From assembly GCF_020379485.1 (NCBI RefSeq), contig NC_063446.1:25074610-25138609 (forward strand): DNA of 64,000 bases, written 5' to 3'. The stretch's first letter is position 1, and each line of letters opens with the position of its first letter. The position numbers and the translations under genes are program-made. This stretch comes from Brassica napus. Its lineage: Eukaryota; Streptophyta; Magnoliopsida; Brassicales; Brassicaceae. The notes below the pieces were generated by a model. The model was given only the letters and a program-made list of their open reading frames with translations. It did not search any database and was not told where the DNA came from. Below are positions 56,601-64,000 of the stretch, one piece after another.

Positions 56601-58221
56601 GAGGGTTTATGGGAGGAGTTTACACAGAAATCAAAAAAAAAAAATAATAAAATAATAAAATCACATGAACCCTTCTCTCCTAAAGTTCTTTTGGCTGAAC
56701 CGCTCTCTCCTAAAGTTCATCACTGTAGAGCGGACTCCACGTGTCGTGGCGGCCCGCGATTGGTCTAGATTTTTTTTTTTTCAAAAAAATAAAAAAAAAA
56801 GAAAAAAAAATTAATAATAAAAAATTGAAAAGATGAACCAAAGAGGGAGTTCATTGACGTGGGTGCTCTCATACTCCGTACTTAAATCAAACCTAACTAA
56901 ATCAGGTGTTGGGACTTGGGAGTCTTTCTACTTAGCTCAAGTTTGTGTTTGTCCCTCTTATATGGTTGGTTATTCATTGGGCTTATTTTAATTTCAATTC
57001 TCTGTGGAGTAGGCCTTATAACAAAACGGATAGTTGGGCTATTCTTCATTTAGTCGAAATCTTATAAGCATAATGTAAAAAAAAACAAACGAATCTATAA
57101 TAGAATACAAAAAAGAGGAAGCTAGTTCCCGACCACCTTCGTCTTTGTCTGGAGACAAAGAAGCTTCTCTTTCTCTTTCAATCAAAACACTTCATAGACA
57201 GCCCTTACATATAATCACACCATAGATATCGCTGTCTTTAATTTACTTATATAAGAAGATTTACTGTGTTTAATCTAAATAGTAGCTAGGGATATATTTA
57301 AATATATTTTGGTACAAGTTTGAAATAAATTTATACTTGTCTCCACTCAAACTATTAGTTTGTTTCTTTCAAATCTGACATATAGATGTTCAAATTAACC
57401 AAAACAAGTTGGTGAAAAGTAATTGTACGTAACCGTCCTCAAGTTCTGAAAAATCAAGATATTACGTACACTTATTGGTTCAGTCAGATGTTCGTTCATG
57501 TTTGCAAAATCATGTCATGTTGAATTTATCATTAAAACTAATTTTAGAGTTGAGTATAATCCACTTACAAACTAAATTGATTCTATATAACAGCTAGATA
57601 ATAACTTTTAATGGGGGATGTATATTTTTCTCACTTCCCTTTAAAATGTTTAACGCAGTGTCTTTTTAGCTTATATATTTAATTTATTATTTTCAAAGAG
57701 CTTGTACAATTACTTCTAAATTTTAACCTAATTTCAAGACTTATTTATGAATTATTTTTATATGTGTATATATATTCATAAATACTAAGTTAACTAAATA
57801 TCAATAAGTTGAGATTTTAAAATTGTATAGCAAATTTCTAATTTTTTTTTGATGATCGAGTATGTTTGCATTAACTTATTAAGTACATACGTACCAATAC
57901 AATGTAAACTCTCTTATGTTTTCCTAATGAATCGTTACTTTTCATAATATTTTTAATATCAATTCACGTGTACACCCGTATGATTCCTCTTGCCAACCCG
58001 ACAGCTCCATTGAAGAACACAAATATAACTAATTTATTTATTAAAAAACTTGTTGACCAAAAGAAGTTGTATTAAAAATTTACACTAAAATCATTTTCCT
58101 GGCTAAATTCTTAGTGGAATCTACCGACTTTCTCGGACACCAAACGCTCGGAAATTTCCATATGACACACCACACGATCTCTCCAACGATTAAAATAAAA
58201 AGGAGAATATAATTATTTACC
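53643..58221. other. Gene-poor AT-rich region with small repeats
   Basis: No gene supported. It contains the foldback element at 54231-54365, an imperfect duplication at 56090-56230 (ATATCTTCAGGTAAAT repeated), and an A/T-tract block at about 56560-56860. That block holds a ACGTGTCGTGGCGGCCCGCG segment also seen near 46400 (GACACGTGGTGGCCCGCG) and may be a MITE. Confidence 0.5.
54231..54365. mobile_element. Foldback/MITE-like element, 135 bp
   Basis: Imperfect inverted repeats of about 45 bp: GTATTGTAAGGAAGAGG, then TAATCCGCATCCCGAGG on the left, and GTATTGGTGAGGACCGGG, then TAATCTGCATCCTGAGG on the reverse of the right side. A 45-bp loop separates them. No clear target duplication outside, so the superfamily is open. 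Confidence 0.65.
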
Positions 58222-58229
58222 TATAAATA
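58222..58229 (+). promoter_or_regulatory. TATA box of the small membrane-protein gene
   Basis: TATAAATA, 78 nt before the ATG at 58307, in a typical position for a 45-50 nt leader. Confidence 0.7.
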
Positions 58230-58306
58230 ACCCCATTAGCATAATCATCTCCAAGTAAACCAAGGAAGAAAACAAAAGCAGATATACTAATCAACCAAAA
58301 CCTAAA

Positions 58307-58642
58307 ATGGCTACAAAACTTATAGTCCTATGCTGCTTTCTAACGTACGCATTGGCTATGGCCGCAGCATTATCGGAAGGTGATTCCCCGGTAGCAAGGA
58401 AGTTCGGTGGAGAAGACGGGCCAAGAGAGGAGGCAGAAGCACCTGAGATTTTAAATTCAGAAGAGACTGTACGGCGAGGCCACCACCATTCTACAGTGGA
58501 CAGATCGGTGGCCGGCGGTGGGGTTATTCTTGGCGGTTTAGCAACTACGTTTCTCGTGGTGGTGTTTTGTTATCTAAGGGCCACCAGGAAACACAAACCC
58601 AATTTTGCTGACGAGACAGGGACTCCTAAGGTTTTAGTTTGA
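58307..58642 (+). CDS. Small signal-peptide, single-pass membrane protein, 111 aa
   Basis: Single exon. The N-terminus MATKLIVLCCFLTYALAMAA is a signal peptide (about residues 1-20). An acidic/basic luminal segment follows (EGDSPVARKFGGEDGPREEAEAP), then RGHHHSTVDRSVAGG and one TM helix (VILGGLATTFLVVVFCYL, about 72-90), with a short basic cytosolic tail ending LV. I do not know its function. From gene order it should correspond to Arabidopsis At3g09280, an uncharacterised small membrane protein; verify by search. It has a well-placed TATA box and a clean ATG context (AAAATGGCT), supporting expression. Confidence 0.8.
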   Translation: MATKLIVLCCFLTYALAMAAALSEGDSPVARKFGGEDGPREEAEAPEILNSEETVRRGHHHSTVDRSVAGGGVILGGLATTFLVVVFCYLRATRKHKPNFADETGTPKVLV

Positions 58643-58748
58643 TTTTTTGTGTCAGTAGTGTTTCTATTGTAAATGTTTAATGTTCGTTAATTTCATTTAT
58701 AAAACTTTGTGATATAAAGTTTATTTCGATTTGGTATCTTCTCAATTA

Positions 58749-58946
58749 GAGCATCTTTATCACTAAACCCCATCTTATTATTATTTTTTTTTTTTCTGAT
58801 TAAAAAAAAAAAATTAAAAAATGCACCAAACAGTTAAAAAAACACACAACACACGTCTTTTATTTTGCACACATAACACACCGTTTTTTTTGAACCGTGA
58901 ATCCTCCTCCCTAAGAGACGCTTAAAAGAGAGCGATAAAGATACTC
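58749..58946. mobile_element. Tourist-like MITE (PIF/Harbinger type)
   Basis: 198 bp with terminal inverted repeats GAGCATCTTTATC (58749-58761) and GATAAAGATACTC (58934-58946, one mismatch). TTA flanks both sides (58746-58748, 58947-58949), the target duplication of PIF/Harbinger elements. The core is T/A-rich and noncoding. It lies just downstream of the small membrane-protein gene. Confidence 0.87.
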
Positions 58947-59083
58947 TTAGTAATATAGGTTGCTCTGAGTCTCCTGATAATTATTTATCTTTTTCTGCTT
59001 TTGGTTTCAGTTTAATTCAAGTTTTATTATTGCTCACTTCAGTTTCTTAGCCAAAAGGTTTTATTCTTGCTAATTTAATTATA

Positions 59084-61631
59084 TCTTACACTACTAAAAG
59101 CTCTTAATATTCAAAAGCTAAAGTATCCACGTCGGATTAATAAATCAACAAATAAGAGTGCTTCATATCGCCATGTCAACACCGCTTTTGAGGATAAATG
59201 GTGAAAGTAGGCCTTTTCTGTGAGCTTTAAAATTTGGCTATAGCCCAGAATCCAACACCACGACTAAATCTATGTTCAGTCAGGAGGCCGTTGCCGCCAC
59301 ACTTACTTCATCAATCAATGATGTCTTTACTCTTTCATTTGTTTTTACGTTTCATCTCCTGTATAAATCTAACGAAAAACCAAGTAAGCACATCAAGCAA
59401 TGGCAACCAAAGCGGCTTAATCCACCATAAAGGCTCCAATGGCTCAGTTGTTCAATGATGTCTCCCCTGGTTTGGCGGATCAACATTCACATGCTGTTAC
59501 TTTCTCTTGCTTAGTCTTTTCATAGAAGTTTTGCAACAGTCGGAGAGATTCGAGGCAATGTTTTTGTGGAAATATTACAATTTCTGTAGTGATCTATTAT
59601 TGTCAGCTTAAAGTATGTACTCTTTAAACTCTGCTTTGATTCCATTTCACTTTCCATATTTTGTTTGAGGAGGGAAAAACATTGATGGTCAGTCTCGCCA
59701 GAGTTTGATTTTATGAGACCGAGATCATTTAGATTATCAATGTGTTGAATATCTTTTACTTTTTGATTGTTATTGTGTGTAGAACCCGTCAAAACTGGTT
59801 TAGATTGAAATATTCTGATGTGTGCTGCTCACTTTGCTATGTTCTTTCAGGTTCTTTTTACCAAATTCAGAAGTTTTCCTCCATTGTTTGAGAATACACT
59901 CGGGAGCTGACCCTTGCAAGTAAGTTTCTCTTATTGGCTCTATTTTATATATCGTCTGTTGTCAAGTTAATATTTTTTTTTTTGCTTTGCCTATCAATCA
60001 TATGTAATTTTTCTCTTCTCATGAAGACATGGGATTACATACTTAATTTTGGTCTACTTCTCTGAAGCTCACAAGACCAGAATTGTATCAGGTTTTCCTC
60101 TCCTTTGGTATCTATGACTACCTGGATAGGTCTGTAGACGACTTGAACTGGTAGTTTGCTTACTACTACTGTTTACTAGGTCTACTAGAATTATTAAATT
60201 GCTGCTTTGTTTGTTATGATGCATATATGATTTGGATCGATGGATTTTGTAGATTTCTTTTTATAAGGATTGTTGCTCTCTATAAAATTGAGGATTTGTA
60301 AACTTACCAAGGGGCATCTATGAGCAAGCTGATATTCGGAACCTAAAAACTGAGGATCAAGATGCCTTCCTTTTGACATTGGCAAAGGTGTATCTCCGAA
60401 AGGGGTATTATTTTGTTAAACATAAACAATGTGGAGAGAAGCCTCAAGGAAGTTTATTGCATGCAAGTGGATCGATTATACGAGGGTTTCAGATAGAAAA
60501 TTGGGGGCAGCGTAAAAAGCTTCTTTGAAGATTGAAGTACTCTGTTTTGCATGCTAACAGAGTGTTTTTCTTAAGGTTGTGAGATGTCGCTTAGAGCATG
60601 CGTCAGCCATAGCTAAAGCATCCTTGATGTCCAAGTGTGTTGTTGTCGAAATCAAGGAGCCTAAAACAGCAGCTCCTTCTGGTAACCTTTCTTACTTTTC
60701 TATTTGAATCTTCAAAATTACCTTTTTCTTATATCTCTGTTGAGTTGCATGTTATGCCCTATAAGTTAGTAATGAGGACCGCGTAACGTTTGAGGAAGCA
60801 AAAGCCAAGGCCAAGTTATTTATTTCCTGATCTGGAACATCTTTTTTCCTAATGCAAATATGTTTCTCTGATTACCTGATCATATAAATTTGTTTCTGTG
60901 TTGTGTGAAACAAGAGCAGACAAATCTTTAAACATGAACATGTTTTTTTTAAGAATTTGATATGAACATGTTACCAACGCCTTATTCCTTTTTTTAGTTC
61001 TTACAGTACGTGATGGTGGACAAAAATATTTACATTTGCAATGTGGAACGATCAACAGATTTTAGTGATACAGCAATTTGATGCGCCTCAGTCCATGGAT
61101 CAGTACATGGAACCGGACCAGATTGGAGATCAGGCCGATCAGAACAACTCAGCCGAGGTTCGTATACCTAGCCGTGCCAACCAGGACGATCGAGCTGTGT
61201 ACCGCCTCGACCCGCTTACATCCGGGATGGAGCTTAGACCAGACCCTCGTCCAGACATCCGAACTGACCGAGCCAATACGCGTCCTTCCCAGCCATCTCG
61301 ACATAGTTTTTGAATGAGGTGAGTCTTAAATGGAGTGGGTTTTCCCATTTTAACATTCCTATACTCAGATGTAAAGACATTACCATTAGATTATTTTGGT
61401 TTGACATTAGAAGTTCGGTGGCCTATATCTAACACCATGTTATGTTAGTAAAGGTGTCGGACATTAGTAAATTAATAAAATGTAGCAATCAATAATGTGA
61501 GTTTATTATAGTATATATCGTAATCAGTCAAGTATAAAAATGTATTTATATTCAGATACAAATTATAAAGTAATCTAAATTTAATTAAAATATATAGAAA
61601 ATAACCCGGGCGTAGCCGGGAAAATCTCTAT
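59084..61631 (+). mobile_element. Helitron with a captured gene fragment
   Basis: The 5' end TCTTACACTACTAAAAGC, with ATCCACGTCGG further in, follows host A at 59083. The 3' end has the hairpin CCCGGGC-GTA-GCCGGG (one base lost from the arm, 61605-61620), then AAAATCTCTAT and T, one substitution from CTAG-T. Both ends belong to the same family as the 22.9-30.4 kb element. No Rep/helicase. The interior includes a plastid chaperonin-60 beta-like piece (about 60577-60685) and a Gln/Asp/Arg-rich open stretch at 61041-61313. Confidence 0.78.
60577..60685 (+). pseudogene. Captured fragment like plastid chaperonin 60 subunit beta
   Basis: Translates [20 protein letters not shown] then VVVEIKEP, followed by a GT-like donor. 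This matches, from memory, the C-terminal region of plastid Cpn60 beta ([26 protein letters not shown]). Only this exon-sized piece is recognisable and several residues are changed. It is inside a Helitron, so gene-fragment capture is the likely origin. Confidence 0.65.
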
Positions 61632-61912
61632 TATCAACTAAAAACTAAAGAATCATGTGATATATGTAAAAATACTGAATTTGTAAGTACTTGTTTACGT
61701 TACAACGACAGCTAAACAGTTAACTATTTTCACCTCTGTTTGTTTCGCGCATATGAATTAGTTTTAAACTGCTATGATTCCAAATTCGTATAAGTAAGAT
61801 TATGTAGAAACACAGTAGGATAGTTTTAAGAAATACGTTGAAAGCATTTACACATATGCATTTTGTCAAAAATAGAGACAGTACAATATCGATCGTTTAA
61901 GAAGAAAACAAA

Positions 61913-61957
<45 letters not shown>

Positions 61958-63229
61958 CAAAATACATGGTTTTGTTTTTTCATAAGACCGAAAACAAATT
62001 AATTTACTTATGCATTTATTTTACATGGTTTTGTTAAATTTAAAATTTTCTATAAAATTTATAGCCGAAAAGTGAAGCATAAACATATCTTAGACCAAAA
62101 TTTCCCTCTTCTAAAATAATTGAAACGCAAATTCAAGCATCAATTCAAAAAATAAAGTATATAAAAAATGATGTGAGCATTTAACATCTTCTAGAAATTT
62201 GAAACTTTCTTGAGTTATGCGAAATTAAAATTTTAAATCAAAACAATGAATCAGGGCTTATCAAACCAAAAGAGTGCCCCACTTCAGTAGCAGGTAGTTC
62301 GTTTCGGTTTCGTTATCAGCTTAATCAAATTGCGTATCCTAGTTTAGTTTGAAGTTTTGGGCCTTTCTCAGGGATATTTAAGTTGAAGACATTACCTTTA
62401 ATGTAACCATTTAAAGATACTGGGCCTAAAGACTATGGCCTTTTTTTTAAATGCAGTTAGAAAATACCCGTTTCTTCTTCTAACGTAATTGATAAATCAA
62501 GAACTAATCAAAATGTTAAAGATAACTTAAAATGAAAACATAAAAGTCCTTTTAGCAAGAGTAGAAATGGTCCTCAACTTAAGGGCAAACCAATACAACT
62601 TAAGGTTCACTAATCAATCACATATCATTCCTTCTTATTGAATTTTTGAAAGCCTGATACTCACCAAGTCAATGCACATACACAAGTCTACGATAAAGTA
62701 TTTTGACATGATTTTTTTGTTTTGATCTTAAAAACCCTATTAGAAAAGGGGGCTGCTGGTTTGGTATGGTTCGATCTACTATCCAGTGTCGGTTCAGAAC
62801 ATGGGCTCAGAACCCATTTGCACTAAATCCTTTTTTGGCAATTTTCTTTAAGAAATTAAGGTTTTAATTTGTTAAAAAGCATATAGTCTCTTTTTTGGAC
62901 AACAATAAAAGCATATAGTCTAAGATCTCAAATTCAAATTTACAATAGTGTATATAACTACAATTTGTTTCTGAAAAATGCTCAGCACAAGTCCCATACA
63001 TTTTTTGAGCCGGACATGGATTGAAAGAAACAATAGGTTTCAGCATGTTCGTATGCTAATCTCTTGGGTAGTGACCAGCAACAACGAATAACATACCATA
63101 CGTTTTATGATTAGGTTATTTTTGTGAATTGAACAAAATAAGTGTAACTTTAGCATTTGGCATTTTTATAGCCCATTGTCGTAACTCATGCAGTGAATCT
63201 ATTAAACAATAGGTTTCATCATGTTCGTA
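61632..63229. other. Intergenic AT-rich DNA
   Basis: No gene recognised apart from the oligo-A feature. Around 63026-63054 a 28-bp segment (ACAATAGGTTTCAGCATGTT...) recurs with one mismatch at about 63205-63231, next to the likely end of the Copia LTR. Confidence 0.45.
61899..61964 (+). repeat. 17-bp direct repeats flanking an oligo-A run
   Basis: AAGAAGAAAACAAAATA occurs at 61899-61915 and 61948-61964, separated only by 32 A residues. Confidence 0.85.
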
Positions 63230-63560
63230 TAACAATAGATGGTGTGAATCTAGAGAGAAACCTTATACAAAGATATAAACTTTGGTTTTATTCAGCTTAA
63301 AGATCTCATACAACGTCACTCTTTATTTATACAAACTTTAACCAAGTAAATCAGTGTCAACACATGATTGGAGAGTGAATAAGACAATCAAATCTATTAG
63401 ACGTTAGAGGGTAGTGAACTGGCCTTGTCGTACTCATTGCACTCGCTTTGCATGACCTTTGAACGTTCTGCTCTGTAACAGAGAAGGAAGGAGAGCTGGA
63501 GTTGGGCTTCGCATCATCCTTCACATTGGGCTTTATCATCTTCTTAGTGTCTGGCCCAAT
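63230..63560 (-). repeat. Probable 3' LTR of a partial Copia element
   Basis: Follows the Copia gag-pol stop after a purine-rich tract (minus: GGTTTGAGGGGTGTATAGAGAG). On the minus strand it reads from TATTGGGCCAGACAC to about CCATCTATTGTTA. The partner LTR lies outside the window, so the borders are estimates. Confidence 0.5.
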
Positions 63561-63565
63561 ACTCT

Positions 63566-64000
63566 CTATACACCCCTCAAACCTGGAGTAGGAGGAATTG
63601 AGACACCAAGTTTGTCTCTTAGTTTAAAGAAGGGAGCCTGAGACAGGGACTTAGTGAATATATCCACAAGTTGGAGAGTAGCTGGAATATGCTTAACTTC
63701 AAGAGCTTTCAGAGCAACTCTTTCTCGAACGTAGTGATAGTCCACATCAAAGTGTTTCGTTCGCTTATGAAACATTGGATTCACAGTAAGGCAAACAGCT
63801 GAGAGATTATCACACAACAACAATAGTGCTCTATGTTGTTTAAGACCCATTAGTTGGAGAAGATTCTGTAACCAGACAATCTCAGAAGCTGCTTCCGACA
63901 TAGTCATATATTCTGCTTCGGTGGAAGACTTGGATACTGTTTCATGTCTTTTAGCTGACCATGAGATGACATTGGAACCAAGAAGTATACACAAACCGCC
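63566..64000 (-). CDS. Copia gag-pol C-terminus (RNase H), runs off the window
   Basis: About 142 residues of a Copia polyprotein: SNVISWSAKRHETVSKSSTEAEYM, EIVWLQNLLQLMG, LLCDNLSAVCLTVNPMFHKRTKH, VDYHYVRERV and VDIFTKSLS, the RNase H C-terminal half with its conserved Asp (CDN) and His (KH). The frame stays open to the window edge. It differs in sequence from the 0.5-5.2 kb element, so it is another family. Whether it is complete cannot be judged here. Confidence 0.85.
   Translation of the reverse strand, partial: GGLCILLGSNVISWSAKRHETVSKSSTEAEYMTMSEAASEIVWLQNLLQLMGLKQHRALLLLCDNLSAVCLTVNPMFHKRTKHFDVDYHYVRERVALKALEVKHIPATLQLVDIFTKSLSQAPFFKLRDKLGVSIPPTPGLRGV

Overview
This window is plant nuclear DNA, almost certainly from a Brassicaceae species (Brassica/Raphanus type). 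It is A+T-rich, has intron-rich genes with GT-AG splice sites, and is packed with Brassicaceae-style Helitrons, Copia and Gypsy retrotransposons, LINEs and a SINE. From memory, the order of single-copy genes matches Arabidopsis thaliana chromosome 3 around At3g09350 to At3g09280: FES1A, AVT1-type amino-acid transporter, DHHC palmitoyltransferase, ORP3B, TAC1, small membrane protein. That synteny should be confirmed by alignment.

Layout. 1-17 kb is transposon-rich. It holds an apparently complete Ty1/Copia element with LTRs I read as identical (535-5204), Helitron remnants, and a cluster of S1/SPH small secreted protein genes: two intact (9.1 kb +, 14.0 kb -) and two pseudogenes (window start; 9.65-10.33 kb, the latter split by a SINE). 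It also holds a 5'-truncated LINE with a 16-bp target duplication and a Gypsy protease relic. 18.9-20.6 kb is the six-exon FES1A gene (-), divergent across a 570-bp promoter from a ten-exon AVT1 transporter gene (+, 21.2-38.9 kb).

The AVT1 gene is the centrepiece. Its 1,587-nt reading frame is intact (528 codons plus stop) but stretched to 17.7 kb. Intron 2 carries two head-to-head Helitrons, the larger with an intact 507-aa RPA-like gene and a second RPA-like gene broken by one stop. Intron 6 carries a young 6.05-kb non-autonomous LTR retrotransposon with 1.56-kb LTRs, a tRNA-Asp primer site and a perfect 5-bp target duplication.

39.5-47.4 kb is ordinary gene space: an unrecognised 213-aa protein gene (+), PAT16 (+), ORP3B (-) and TAC1 (-). 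48.3-52.4 kb holds two same-orientation Helitrons only 22 bp apart. 52.4-58.3 kb is AT-rich intergenic DNA with a truncated LINE and small foldback elements. 58.3 kb holds a small signal-peptide/TM protein gene (+), followed by a TTA-flanked MITE and a Helitron carrying a fragment resembling plastid chaperonin-60 beta. The window ends inside a second Copia element (-).

I found no CRISPR array, rRNA gene, true tRNA gene or operon-like system, and nothing I could defend as a new molecular system. The strongest observations concern nested transposons in a live gene, Helitron-borne RPA genes, and precise insertion footprints.
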